From Phoronis australis (lineage: Eukaryota; Phoronida; Phoronidae), in assembly GCA_002633005.1 (NCBI GenBank), contig NMRA01000441.1, positions 318,809-382,808 of the forward strand: DNA of 64,000 nucleotides. Direction: 5' to 3'. Below are positions 1 to 14,200 of this stretch, one piece after another; position 1 is the first letter of the stretch; every line of letters begins with the position of its first letter. The notes beneath the pieces were generated by a model. That model was given only the letters and a program-made list of their open reading frames with translations, made no database searches and had not been told where the DNA came from. A program made the translations under genes and the position numbers.

Positions 1-3000
1 CATTTCCTGCTGTTTCAGTGCTGACTTGATCTGGCGCTCAGCTTCCCTATACAGTCCCAGTCTAGAAAGTGAATAAAAATCCAATGAAAAGATCGATAAG
101 TGCAAACTGGATTTTTTTAGATTTCCATCATATGCAAATCGTCAGCCACAAAAAAATCTCTGCTTCCATATATTGCCATACATGAGGCCAACTGTGATAG
201 GTGCCTGTTTTCTTCACTCAAGGCAGTGGGTTCGAGTCCCACTGGGCACACTGCTGAACCCTTGACTCAGGTTTTTAGCTCCAAAGTAGCTCAGTTAAAA
301 TGGTTCCAGGGGATCAGTGCAATAGGCCCACATGCGTGGCCTGCGCACGTCTGGTACAATGTGTACTAGACCGTCTGCAAATAGTTATTTTTTTATACTG
401 CCATACATGAAATTGTTGTGCGAAAGCTCATTCGTGCTCAGCTATGAGTGACAAGGACAACACTTATGTTGGAACAATTACTTGAATGGTTTGCCTCTTA
501 AATTCTTTATATATAATCCCAAGAAAAATATAATTTTGAAGCAATCTCTGTAAACATGATCAGTTTGTTAGATGATCATTAGAATGCATTTGAAAGTAAA
601 TTGACCTGATGTTAGGGTTATATGCTACGACCCAGAGAACTTGTGCCTAATAATTTTTTCAAAACAAAACCAATAACTAATTCTGCTGAAGTCACAGACA
701 TTTCAAAGAGATAATGTGTTTTTTTGTTTCTTTTTGCTAGTGAAACTACCAACAATGTTGCCTGAGCAGACATTGCAACCTAAATTCTAAGAGGCAATGT
801 TGCATGTCCATCCTCTTCAACTGCTGTTCTTGACAATGAAAAAACATAACTGCTCACAGAGACACCTGGTGACTTAACAAAAGACAAGTCAGAGCCATCT
901 TATAGTTAAAGCTGGTAACATAAAGCAGTATGATAAGGACTGATTCACAACACATCCAGTAATACACTAACCTGTAGTAACACTTGCCAAGTTGAACCTT
1001 CCACCACCAATCTTTATACTGACACGCCTCTGTGGCCAGAGCAGCCAACTCTAAAGCCTGGGAGAGATAAGCAGCAACAGAGGGCGTTACAAACACTCAA
1101 AGAAACCAGTTGTCACACCCACTTATTATTTATATACTACTATTTGTTTAACATCCGTAAGCAATACCACCAAGTTATATATTGAACATTTAGTGATGGG
1201 TTGGTAATATAAAAATATCCCTTCATGACCAATCTTCAAACACTTCCGTCGCTACTCAACTTTTGTGAGATTTACAAAAACCTAAGATGTTCCCTTGTGT
1301 ATGCAGTCCACCAACAAATGCATACATCAAACACATGACTATTTAACCAAAATAAGGCACAATATCATCAATTTTGGATAAAAATAATTACCAAACATAA
1401 CCTTTCTTCATTTTCAAGAGCTTCTAACACTGTTTTGAAAGCCCACAATTTTTCAAAATATTGTCTGATGGTAGGTAGATATTAAGGCTCAAACTTGGAA
1501 CATGCTAAAGCACTCATTTTGAGCTTCACATATAAAAATTTCACTTGCGGCGTCACCCTGTGCCCTACATTTTTTTTTTGGTGAAATTTTCGTTATAATA
1601 CTAAAACACAAAACTGACACACTATTATCACAGCCATGGTAAAAGAAAAAAGAATTTGACACAGCAGGTTGAAACTTACATTGCGAACATCATTCTCATG
1701 GTGAAAGATGTATTCAAACAATGCCTTAGCCAAGTTCTGTCTCTGAGCGTACTTAGAGAAATTCAGTCTGCCCAAGTTGATGAAAGGTCCATCTGGTGTT
1801 GACAGCATACTGGCCTAGAAAGATTGAATCCGTTCAAAATAGACTTATTCTTTAACACAATAAAACTGACAATGCCAAGAACATTAATGAAAGGTAAAAT
1901 ACTAGACACGTGACAACTTGAATCTCGAAAGGTAATTGTAGTGCTGCCAGTTTAATAAATGCAATGATAACCAGCGAGAAAGTTTATACATGGTTGTCCT
2001 ATAAAGCACTGGATGTCAAGGTTTGAACGAATGCATTTGTTACGGGGACACCTTGTCATGACATTTGACCTTTGAGATTCTTGTTGTGTTTATACTTTCA
2101 CCATGCATTTGACAACCTGTGGATACTAAAACAACTTCCATTTCTGTCAAGGACTTTTGATGTCTTCATTGTTGACAATGCAATTCTTGGGGTGAGAAAA
2201 TGCCAGACAAACTTTTGTAGCTGATACGATAAAGAAATAGAACTTGCAAGTTTTGCGCAAAACAATTCATGTACGGCAGCATAGTTGAAATTAATCAAAT
2301 ACTATATTGTGATTTTAATAAAATTCTGAAAAAACAAGCATAATGCAAGACTTAGCTCAAGAGAAACCCGATACAGAAGGAGTTCCAAGAGTCCTAATCA
2401 GGGATCAATGCACTGGAAATGGCCTTCTGACCAAAGCTAACATAATGCACCAAAGCCATCATCAGGCCACCTGCATACGGAAATGAAGTTAATACAGACT
2501 GCGCTAAAAGAGACTGCAGATTATTAAGCAACAATAAAGAGGCTAAACTATCAGACAGCAACATAAAAACATTTTCATTGATACGAAAGGGCTTAACTTA
2601 CAGTTCCAAGTCTGACGTATCGGCCTGATGCGCTCGTCACTGGTCGGGCAGTGTGCGCTGTACGTGGTGTTCTGATGGCCTGCTCCATAGTTCCCGGACG
2701 ACCAGACTGTGTTCCTGGCCGGGCGAAACCAGTCAAGGGTCTACCAGACTGGGAAACTGGCCTGCAAATGAAATTTGGCTCAAAACATTTCAGTAAGAAT
2801 TCATCAACTGCAAAAATTAGATTGCTGCATGACATCAAAAGCATTGCTCAAATACAGAAAGGTGAAGTATGTTCATATTAATTTTACCGACACACTGTGA
2901 TTGCTTAACTCGGGCCAACTTGCTCTTTAAACTTGAAAGAGAAAAAATGACAAAATAAAGCTAAAATGACCCTTTAAATTGGGCAATAAGCTTGGCCCAA

Positions 3001-4970
3001 GTGGGTCAGTTTGCCCATTATTCAAAATCGAGGTGTAAATAATTTTGACTTACAAAAATATAACTTCAGAAATTCAGAAATGTTATGACAAAAGAGACGA
3101 CACATAGACATGTTACCTAACTCCCTGGCTAGGCGTTCCTTGCCCAGCTCCTGGTGTTTTTAATGACGTTCCAGGACGAGCAACTTGTGCTATAGAGTTA
3201 TCGTCCATCAACATCTCAGCAATGCCTTCCTCGTCCACATCCACCTCATCAACGTAAACTTGCTCAGTTAGAGCACGTGTCTTTAAGGTCCATGCAGCCT
3301 GAGTACAGTAGAGAAAGAATTAGTGATTCTAACATTGTGAGGGAAATTTTTGAATCATTGGAGATTTTTTTGGTCTGATGAGGGGAATTTCGTGTGATTT
3401 TTAAATATTTTTTCACATGAAAATAGGGCCAAATATCAAAGTCAAAGCACAGAGGGCCCCGAAAACACAAGCATTGGTTGGTGGGGCAACTAATAAATAC
3501 TGCCACACAGATGCAGACTTGTCAAGTCCTCCACATTTGTCGGAGGACTTGTACATTTGACACTTTTCTATAGCACACCTGCCAACTTTGGCCAGCACAG
3601 GTTTTTTGTCATGCATTCCAGTAGTTCCTCGGCAATCTGATTAATACAACCCGCATATCGATTTTGGCCTAGACATGCGATACCTGCAATACATCCAAAC
3701 CCATCGGTTCATTTTTAGTTCGAGTTCTTAGAGCACAAGAAGTACCTAAAAAGAGGTGGTCAGTAGTCAGTAGAGTGGTCAGTATGAGGTGGTCAGTAGT
3801 CAGTAGAGTGGTCAGTATGAGGTGGTCAGTAGTCAGTAGAGTGGTCAGTATGAGGTGGTCAGTAGTCAGTAGAGTGGTCAGTATGAGGTGGTCAGTAGTC
3901 AGTAGAGTGGTCAGTATGTGGTGGTCAGTAGTCAGTAGAGTGGTCAGTATGAGGTGGTCAGTAGTCAGTAGAGTGGTCAGAATGAGGTGGTCAGTAATCA
4001 GTAGAGTGGCAATCCAAAGTACAAAATGTTAGCAAAACAAGCTGTTTTGATCCTTCAAGCAATAGCAATATACATGTACATCAAAACTAAGAAAAAGTCA
4101 TGTTAGAAGATTTATTATGGGTGTGCAATGGGCCTTAAATTCCTGCAAAAAATCCCTGAATCTCCAGTGCACAGCCCAGCAACCTTTGTGTCGATGTGGG
4201 CAAAAAACCAAAATAAAATCTGACACAAAACTTGTGTCATTGAAAATTACAGTCTTTCTTGAGTAAATTAAATTATTTACAGATGTTAGAAACATTGGAC
4301 GTACTCAATAGTTTTTCTACTGGCGGCTAAGTGTAGTTATCGACATCGTGACTTTACGTGACAAACCAGTAATTCCTGTACCGTCTTGACCTCGACGGGC
4401 CCAAGGTGGAAGTGTGTGGGGGCTTTTTGTGAACATTTTTGTTCTTTGACTGCGAATTTCTTACGAAGTCGCCGTAACAGGACACCGTCAATGGTATTGG
4501 GAGAAAGAACAATTCTTCATGGTTTGTTGAACCCCTGTTTTGTGTAAATTTATTGAGTTTTATGTTTGCTATGGACGGCTGAAGTGAAGCACCAGTGGAA
4601 TTTCAAGTCCGAAGTGTCATACCTTGTAGTATTATGTAGTGTATTGGGGACGATCAGAAGCTGAGGACGCCTGTGCATAGCACAGGAGAGATCTTGCAAA
4701 TGCATGCACCAGCTCGCTTTTCTCGCAAAAACTTGGTCGAAGAATACAAACCACAGCACACGAGAGAAACGGTGGTAGAGACTGACACTGACTGAGTAAA
4801 TATCGTAGTAGACTATAACTTTGCACAAAAGTCAAAAATAAAAATAAAATTTTGTTGACATTGGTTACCTGATCGTAAGGGTTCTTTTCGAGCAGCTGAG
4901 TGCACAGATTCACGCACTGTTCAAACTTTCTACGTCTGAAGAAACTGTAAGCCAAATACAGAGGGTCCAT
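1..4970 (-). CDS. TTC8: TTC8/BBS8, BBSome subunit (5' half, runs off left edge)
   Basis: Tetratricopeptide protein of the BBSome, the coat that carries membrane proteins into and out of cilia. Six coding exons read on the minus strand: 4970-4869, 3298-3117, 2761-2602, 1814-1680, 1057-972 and 61 to below 1. All have GT..AG borders and phases that join without a stop. Together they give about 242 residues, roughly the first half of the family's usual ~500-540. The start is the ATG at 4970, opening MDPLYLAYSFFRRRKFEQC, matching the vertebrate N-terminus. Exon 3 carries the family's Arg/Pro/Gly/Thr repeats (SGRPGTMEQAIRTPRTA); exon 4 holds GPFINLGRLN and FEYIFHHENDV; exon 5 holds QYKDWWWKVQLGKCYYRL. 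Most TPRs lie beyond the window. The start faces DHTKD1 across 307 bp. Identity comes from remembered vertebrate TTC8 and is very secure. Confidence 0.95.
174..410 (+). mobile_element. tRNA-derived SINE, copy 1, with 12-bp target-site duplication
   Basis: A SINE body at 186-398 is flanked by identical 12-bp repeats, TGCCATACATGA at 174-185 and 399-410. It contains a pol III B-box (GGTTCGAGTCCC near 229-240), a body shared with the copy at 19398-19644 (for example ATCAGTGCAATAGGCCCACATGCG and GTCTGGTACAATGTGTA), and a T-rich tail. The A-box half of the tRNA head is eroded. It lies in the last TTC8 intron inside the window. Confidence 0.85.
3753..4008. repeat. 33-bp minisatellite, about 7.7 copies
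   Basis: A nearly perfect head-to-tail array of a 33-bp unit built from GGTGGTCAGTAGTCAGTAG and AGTGGTCAGTATGA. It lies in the first coding intron of TTC8. The unit length is a multiple of three, so it makes an apparent open frame repeating MRWSVVSRVVS. That frame has no gene context and is treated as a by-product. Confidence 0.95.
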
Positions 4971-5277
4971 TGCGAACTAAATTGCTCTGTTACAACAAAA
5001 TTGACAGATTCCCTTTTCACAGTTTCACAAGACCCCAAAAAATTCAATATGTCTGCCACTCGAATACCCAGTAAACGTTTCAATAATACAGTTTATTGCA
5101 CAAAAAATACATTTTAATGCATTAGTTACTATTTTATTTTTCTTTATTTAGTTAATTGTTTCATGTTTTTTATTTAGTTAATTGTTTCATGTAAGATTTG
5201 TAGATTGAAATATTTATGTTAGAAAGGCAATCATTGAGCGACATCTGCCGGTAATTTGTCGAGAGGTGAAAACAAAC
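4971..5277. promoter_or_regulatory. Putative bidirectional promoter between TTC8 and DHTKD1
   Basis: The 307 bp between the two start codons must hold both 5' ends unless upstream non-coding exons exist. It is AT-rich and contains a 26-bp tandem duplication (TATTTAGTTAATTGTTTCATG starting at 5145 and again at 5171). I see no TATA box in a convincing position and no clear RFX X-box, which a cilia gene might be expected to have. The promoter role is inferred from geometry. Confidence 0.6.
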
Positions 5278-8200
5278 ATGTCTAGTAGCACGAGATTGCT
5301 TATGCGCAGTGTTTTGCTGCAAAAGTGCACCAGAAGACCGCTACTTGCGAGTCTGTATTATGGAAAATACCATACTTCAACAGGAGTGTATGGATTTCGT
5401 CCTAGACAGAGAACTGAAAATGCTGATCGTAAGAAATTTTATGGCTTTAGGAATTATAGGGGTAGCCGGTGTCACGGTGAATCAACCGGGCTGTGAATTC
5501 CAAACCATTTGAACGTTGACTCATAGATATTGACGTGAGTGTGTTTGTTCAACAGCGTGACTCTTGCTCTCAAGTGCAGCCCACTCCTTTGGCTCTTATC
5601 TGGCATTGCTAGTCTGCTAGCACTCAGCTTGACCATGTCTCTCTGATCATGATGACCTTGACATGTACATAACCAGCCGGGGTCATGGGGTCAATAACCA
5701 GTTCTGTTTGTTTACTTTGAGCTGGTGCATAGTGCCAACTGTTCCACTTTTGGTGGGATGGTTCCACTTTTTTTAATCTTCAGTGGTCCCTGTCAAATCC
5801 TCGGGATAGAAAGTGCCAGTTCCTTTTTCCTGATGTGCGATTATTCCAGAGGGCCACTGTTCTGGAAGGCTGCAAGGCTGGGGGCACAAAAAATATTTTG
5901 TGGGACTAGCTATTTTGGTTCTGAAGGGCCATTCTTCCCAAAAGTGTTTCGCTACATGGATATTACAGAGTAGTACACATTCTAGACAGTGTCATTGCTG
6001 TGCGTCAACTTGGAATCCTGTTAAATCTCAAGATCTTGTGTGCATGATGAACTTGGAATTGAATATTTATATGGGTAGTGTAAAGAATTTCTGTTATAAC
6101 TTGCCCTTCGATTGCCGATTTTCTCCTTTACGTAACTTGTGTCAAAGAATGCACAAACGGTGAAATCAATTACTGTTTGGTGATTAAGATTGCCAGTAGG
6201 TGAAAAAAGGTCGCTTAAAATTTACATTGTTTTATTTTAACATGTAATTTGATTTAGTGCAATGCAAATTTTTATAACAACATGAATGATCTTGTCAAAT
6301 TTCCTCATGTTTCCAAGTCCACGCATATGCGATCTTGAGATTAAACAGGTTTCCAAGTTCACGCACAAGAGCACACCCTATCAGATTGCCTTGTAATCCA
6401 CAAGATTTTTTCTGCAAATAACACTTCGTTGAATGCACGACATTTTTCATTGTTCACAGTCTTTATTCCATTGCGTTCATACTTTTTGAACAAAACTCTA
6501 CTCTCTACTGAACATAGATGCAGTTACTGACCTAGCGACATAATTAAAAGACACACGATATTTTGAAACATACTTGTTTCATTCTCAAGTGAAGATAAAA
6601 TGACGCAGTAATGCCACCACAGAGTATAAGCTGACGACACACACAGTGAGACACGGCGGGTGTGAAATATTGCAAAGAATGACTAATGAATTGGGGTAAC
6701 AGGAAAGTCACGCAAACAAGTGTAACGTGCAGCGCGACCCTGTTTGCTGCTCATTCAAAATAGGCTTCTCAAAAGCAATTAACAAATGCTCCCCTAATCA
6801 TTTTTTTATTCTTCCCTTCAACGAAATTGAAGACTGATCTCTGCTACAGTTATTGTGTTTGATATCATACAGAAATGCACAAAATGTTTTGAGGAGGTAA
6901 CCAATCTGCCAGCCATGCGGAGAGGAAGCAGCACAGATGCTGTCTGTGAACTTTCATGATAACAACAATCGGGGGCCAATGAATCGAGGACACCTGTGGC
7001 TGTATCTTGTCATGATTTTCCATTCCATTTCATGATCGAAAATAAAACGCCGTCGGTCGTGCTTTTCCATTTTGTAATGTTGAGACTATGTTTAAGGTTA
7101 ATGCTGCGTGCAGAAAAATCTGCTAATTCAGTTGTTCAAGTAACAAAGGGGTTCTTAAAGTCAGCTAGGGATCACAAAAATATTCGAAATCAGGAGTTTA
7201 TTTTTATTGTAATGGAAATGAGCACATGCAGTCGTAGCCGAATTATGCCAACCTGGTTCTTGACGCTGCATTTCTCCAAAAAATGAAAACTGCTATTGTT
7301 TATTTGAATGCTGTGTTTTAAAACGATCACTTTGATCATGACACTTACTTGACAGAGCTACTTATTTGTATCTTTGAAAACAGTTCTGCTACAACCTTGC
7401 TTCTGTAAAACCTTATTTATAAGGCAATGATGTTATAAGTGAAATAAAGCATTTTTGGAAAAATTTAAAATTTTCTGAAAATCACAGATGTGTTGTCAAA
7501 GTTAATAAAATATTTTTTGGCTTAGATTATTCCATGAAATTGTTAAATAAATTTTATAAATTAACAATGCTGTGAATTTTGTATTTGAATTTAATGCTTT
7601 TTTTATATATGGCAAACGATCCTTTATAAGTCATGACTAAAATTCGAATATAAAGTGTCATACTCGAATATTTATCCATGACCTTAAAATTCCAGGTTTT
7701 ATGGTAACAAAGAAATCGTGTAGCAAAACCAATGTCCTCTTTTCCGTCTTAGCTGCTTTTGCTTTTATAGCAAATTTTGGTTCAGAAAATCATCTTGTTT
7801 TCATATTGCTGAACGGCATCCTCGCTTCTCTTTTACAGTTGATAAAGAAACGATCGACCAGCGAAGCAAATACGCCAATCTTTGGCGATACATTACAGCG
7901 TATAGAAACTATGGTCATAGACGGGCAGACATCAATCCATTGGGATATAAACCACAGTGAGTGTGTTCTTAGTTTTCTTGAAAATCAAATTTCGATCACA
8001 CCATCCTATGCACACAACTGGTGTGCGTTCTGTACATGCGAGAATCTTGGAAAACGCAAGACATCTAAAGATATTGCCACGTGATCTCACTAGCTTCCTT
8101 CACGATATTCTTGCATCTACGGAACTCTGCGATATTCTTCCCTTGTACTAAATGAGCATAGCTGGTTCTGGTCTTTGTTGTTTTGGAAATCGAGATGGTG

Positions 8201-11200
8201 GTGTGGTATTTTTAGTGGTTCACTTTTTTTTCAAAAAGGAAAATCAACCAAAGATGAGCAGAACCAACAACGATTTTTTGGTCATATCTCACCTTGGAAT
8301 GCAGGCAACAGTCACTTATAAGGATCTCAAAATTTGAGAACCAGTTTGATGCCCATTATTCAGAGGAGAAAACTGGTTCTCGTAATGCGAAACCCATGTC
8401 AAGTGACTATTATTAGACTGTGTCCGTGTGCTTTATTGGTAAGCATTTTGATTCTGTTGATATCAGAAGCAAGTTCTGGTCAGTAGCGAGTTAGCAGTGA
8501 GTCTTCCATGTATTGTCTGGGATGCTATCTCAAACTTGTTATAGTTTTTGATACCGGGAAGTGTGCTCACCGTAACTTTTAAAGTGAAACTACAGTAATC
8601 AGTGTTGACATTTTGACATCGCTTATGTTACTGACAGCTTCGTAAAAAATGAATCTTTTACATATGCAAAATTGCTGTCTTAAGTGTTATTTATGTAGTG
8701 TGGTTCTTTGAAAATATTTCTTGAATCACTTAGCAGATATTTTGGTTATACCCAAATGATAATTTTTTAACAGTTTGTACTAAATTGTCTTAAAGTTCAC
8801 TCAAAATGTCACTTTTGCCAAGTTCGCTTGATCTTGAAACTGAATGAAAATTTACATAATTTGTAAAAGTAATTGGTATACTGTCTCGTCTATGCTTTTT
8901 CAATCGTTTCCTCTTCTTTTCAACAAAGTTCTGTCTATGAAGAACTAGTTGAATAATGATGACTAAATGATGATTTAGTTGAACAATGAAGACTTAATTT
9001 TCATTTTGTCATTCCAGTATTCTTCCTGAGCTGGACCCTTCTATATACAATTTGTCTCATGATGACCAATACCCAGTTAAAGGACTACTCAATGTCACAT
9101 TGGAAGATGAGAAACCAACGGGATCTTTGTCGGAAATCACAGACGCACTTGAAAGACTTTATTGCGGTGCAATCTCAGTCGAGTTTCAGCACCTTTTTGT
9201 AAGCACTACATAATGAACTTGTTATTAGTGTTTTTACTCTGTCTGTTAAAGATGTCTTTATTTTGTCGGTGTGCCATTCTAAAGTTGTACTTTTCTGTTT
9301 TTCTTTTGTTTCCAGGGTTTGCCTAAAGCAAGACCACATTAAACACAGTAACTCATTTGAATTAGTGGCATTATTTCTGATTAACATTATAGTTTACGAG
9401 CAGCGTTTCCTTTCTCACCCACCACATTTGTTTTCTCATTTACATCAAACCTTCTTTTCTATAAAAGAATTATATTATAATCAGGAAAATTAAACCTGTT
9501 CATCTGGACTGTATCATACTTACTAAAAAATCCCTTAAGCTCTCGGGAGCATCATGCTCCTTCTACAGGAATGATTGAATGGTTGGACTGGCAGGACAGG
9601 TGGAGCTTCTCGCTGTGTTCTTGTGAGACACAATCCACAGTACCGTTCCAAGCGGAGGCCAGCCTGCCACCTCAGTGTCTGTAAAGAGATGGATTGTGGT
9701 AAATGAAGATGGCCCCCTTGGCGCCTCTTTGGAAACAGTTCTTTTCCCCGCTCAAAATTTCAACACCGTCATTATTGAACTCGTGACCAGTCGCATGCAA
9801 GCAGACGAAAAACACCTTTTCCCGCATTCCTCCGGTGTTGGTACAACCATTTATGAAAGGGTTGTTTGAGTTTCCACTATATACTCCTCTGCACAATTGT
9901 CACCTTCACAACGGATGTGTTAAATTAACCCACTGGTGTTTTCTTTGATGGGTTTGTCCTTAGGATGCACCAAGGAATACCGCAGAGTGTTACTTGGATG
10001 ATGATCAACATTGATCCCATAATCAGACCCAACGCACTGTAGATTTTCTGACAATTCTTTAATATCTGGAAACGACAGGCTAGTAACAGTCCGATTCTCA
10101 TTGCGTGGCTTACTTTTAAGTATGTTACTTCTTGCCCAGCGGGGATACCCACAACTGGACATTGCAGTAGCTGAATGCTCTTTATGACTCTATCTGATTG
10201 TTTGGTTACTAAGTGGTCTGCTCTGTAATTCAGAGAGCGTGTAACACCATACTTGTGACAGAGGGTGTGGTGAGAATCAAACGATAAATATTGGTGGATG
10301 TGCATAGGTTTGAATTCCTAAACACAATGAATCTGTCTATTATAATCCAAGGCCATTTAACAATCCAAAACGGGAGACTACACTCTGACATGAGTTTTTG
10401 TGTGAATGCAATAAGTGGGTCTTTTGAATTGGGAATATCAAAAAAACTCCACTTACTCTACTTGTTTATTCACCTCAAAAGTGTAGTCAACATACCATTG
10501 CTACAACTTCGGTTGTTCACCCATGTAACAAGCATGATAAGTCCAACTGAACAGGTTTAATTTTTCGGATCATGAACTTTCCTGGATGGGAGAAGACTTG
10601 ATTTCAAAATAAAAGAGAAGTGTGTATGGGAAAAGAATTGTGTGTGGGACAAGAATTGTGTGTGGGACAAGAATTGTGTGTGGGACAAGAATTGTGTGTG
10701 GGACAAGAGTTGTGTGTGGGACAAGAGTTGTTTTCATGAGAAGAAAACACTGTTAGCAAGAATATCAGAATATATAAGTGCATTTTGTGGGTGGAGAAAA
10801 CGACCTATGGCTTCCCTACAGAACCCAAATGCCGAATGAAATGTGTAAGTGCTTTCAAGTATGCTCGAATCATGGACCACAAAAGGAACATTTCATCAAG
10901 TTAGTAGGTATGTATTGGTACCACACTGACTCCTTTCACAACCGGATTTGTGGCAAGAAAGATCATCACTCGAATGATATTACATAACTGTTGTCTTTAT
11001 TCTTCAAAAGGGTCAAAAAATATATCCAGAACGTGGCGGACCCCTGTAGATGTGTGTAATTGTCCTTTTACTGAAATACGGACCTGCAAACCAGAGTCAC
11101 CCACCTGTTAACGTAAAATTTGGATGCAAAAATGTGACAGGTGGACAAAAAAGGAAAGCAAGCCAATGGGAATCCTTTCAATTGTGTGGCCTTGCCATTC

Positions 11201-14200
11201 ATTTGATTTGGGGTTCTTCTTTTAGAAGTATGAGATTCACAACTGTAGCTGCATGATTATTGATTGCAGGCCTGTTATCTGTTCTGACTATTCTACAGAA
11301 CTGATCTTGTTTTTGTTTACCATGGGTATACTTGCCGGTCAGTTGCCCTAAATGTTTCTTCTTGTCGCAATCTTTACAGACCCACCAAGAGCGTGAGTGG
11401 TTTGCGCATCGCTACGAAGAGATTAAATTTGCACCTGTTCCCGATGAAAAGAAAATTGAACTTGCCAAACTGATGTTGAGATGTCAGGTAGATCTTTGTA
11501 TTTTGTTTGTTAAGTTATCCGATGCCTAACAGCTGAGGATACTGCAGTGGGGGGGGGGGGGAATTTTTGAACATGGTGGTTATCTTAGGTTGAGGGTATT
11601 GGTGACCGCAAGGCGAGGACTGTGTCCACAGGGTATGGTGATTCTGACAGAGGGAGGGTCAGGTAAAATGGGCTGTCACATCCTTGCTATAAAAACATGA
11701 GTTTGTCAGTCTCAGAGAATGTGGTGTGTCAGACTCGTTGCTTACTGAGTGGGTCCAAACCATTGTTCAAGCTCAATTTGACCTGCTGAGAAAAGAAATT
11801 GGTTTCAATCTCCTGATCATTTCCAGCTTGCTATATGATGAGAATGATTGCATTACTAACTAAAGTAGACATCACTGCATCTATAACAAGAGACTTTCTG
11901 GAAGCAATGATGGCTGATCATGTTGGACAGGTGACTGTTACTGCCACCTGGCTGTACCAGGAGGTACTTCTACTTTACATCAGTTGGCATCTATGCGTAA
12001 CATGTTTGATCCTTTTACAATCTTAGTGATGAGAAGTGATGCATTTGAAACAAATTTAAAACTGCCTTCTTGTCTACCAGAGACCACTAGTATTCTGTCC
12101 CATGTGATCAGTCGTCATGTTGCTACTTGAAGAAATGTCAAACAGTTAACTTTGACGACTTGTCAAGAATCATTGTCGTTTGTCACAAAAGTTGTTTAAA
12201 TAGTAAAATCTCAGTTCACTGACATCTATCCTCTGTTACAGGCGTTTGACCGGTTTCTAGCCAACAAGTTCCCCACAGTCAAGCGGTATGGTGCAGAAGG
12301 CTGTGAGACCATGATTGGCTTCTTCCAAGAGTTGTTCACCTCTGCTGCCGAGTGTAGGTGCTGTTGCTGTTTGCAGTTAAAGCCACTAGCCATCAGCTAG
12401 TAGCTCCATCTTGTGGCCAGGCCCAAAACTGGTTTTCCTCTCAACTGGCTGCTGTGTTTACCTGTTTAATTAGTCTACCTGTTCTTCCCAACCCCAATTT
12501 AAATGTTAATTATAGAGTAAGTTGAGGCAAGTTTATTAGTGACAAGTGGCTAAATTTAATTGTTGAATGTTTTTAACATTGAAAATTTTTTAATGCGAAT
12601 GGATTGCAATATTAACATTATAATCAGGTTCGTCTACTAGGATGAATGATTAAGAAGTGCTTGAAATTTGCAATGTTTCAATTAATATCATTTTGGGAAG
12701 GCCGGTTTTGAATTAATAAGCAATGGTTTAGTAATGTTCAGTTGGACATGATTTTATTACTCTGTGCTGTGCAGTCTTCAAGTTGAATTTCTCAGGAGTT
12801 AGACAATTTGTTGTTCAAATTTTTATTAATTTATAAGTTCTTTTCAAATATTAAGTTAAACATTACTTATTGCATCTGCTCCGACAATATAGTTTATTCC
12901 GTTTTAGTTGACATTGAAGAGGTGATTATGTGCATGCCACATAGAGGGCGCTTGAATCTGCTCACGTGTCTACTCAAGTACCCGCCCGTCGCCATGTTTC
13001 ATAAGGTATCTAACTTCCATTGAGCAACTGACTAGCAATTTAAAAAGTGTTTATATATTCAACAAATAGAAGTTTCCCCTAAGACACTTGGCATAAATTA
13101 CGGATGCTAGACATAGTTTTTTGTGTATAAAAAAGAGTGATACTAGCATGGGATTTTTTGTTCAACAATGCCCCCAATGTGTGATACATCTAGTATATAC
13201 TGTTAGTGATAGAAACCAGTTTACATTTAATTCTGGGAAAACTTAAAAAATTAATAGTGAAAAGACTTTTTTCTTCACAGAGTGTCTCCTTATATGTGCG
13301 ATGTGGGTTTTTCAACTTCATACCAGTCCCATGGTACGGTAAAGTCGCGTGATTTTCGGACGGCCCGCCATTTTTGACCAAGAATAAATATTTCCGAAAT
13401 AAGTTTTTCATAGTCCACGAAATTCGTACAAGGTCAAAAAATGTTTTTCAACTATCCCCAAATTTCGGACAATGCCATAAAGGTCGGATTTTTGTCCCGC
13501 GACTTTCGGACAAGGAAAATTTTTAGAAACGGTAATTTGGGATCGACACAACTCCCGTGTCATCACTAAAGCGTTCAACGGATGATTACTACTGTATACG
13601 GCTTGAGTCCGAGAATCGGTATAACGGGTTTGTAATTTTTACCTTGTCTTGACGATGTCACGACCGTTACTCGATTGTCTTGCGTTTAGCTCGTGTTTGG
13701 CGCTTTAGCTATGAAAAGAATCGCCGAGTTCCGCATGACGGAAATTTCTGATGAAAATACAAATACGAAATACACCAAAGGCTGCAACTTTTCGTTGTAG
13801 CGTAACATGTGCTCTGGCCGTGCTGTTCGACNGTTCAAATGGAAAGTGTTTAAAGAGAAGTGAGCTTCCCAAAAAGTTGCAGTTACTGTATGTGAACAGA
13901 AAGGCTTAAAACCTTGAACATTGATGGTTTGCCATGGAAGAAATAGAAAACACCTCTGGTCATTTCAATTTCTTTTATAAAATTAGGCGTTTTTAGTATT
14001 TCTGCTTTTGTTTAGTCTCTGAAAACATGCAATGATGATGTTTGATTAATACAAGATTTTGAATTCTAGATGAAAGGCAAAAGGGAATTCCCTCCTGATA
14101 TAATTGGTGAAGGCGATGTTCTATCCCATTTATGTAAGTCGGCAGTCCATTCTGATTTAGTATACTGTGAATATCATCCTGCGGGTGGTCGTGCAAAAGT

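Noticed and set aside
3775-4032. 85-codon frame repeating MRWSVVSRVVS
   Set aside because: A by-product of the 33-bp minisatellite (33 is a multiple of three) inside a TTC8 intron; no gene context.
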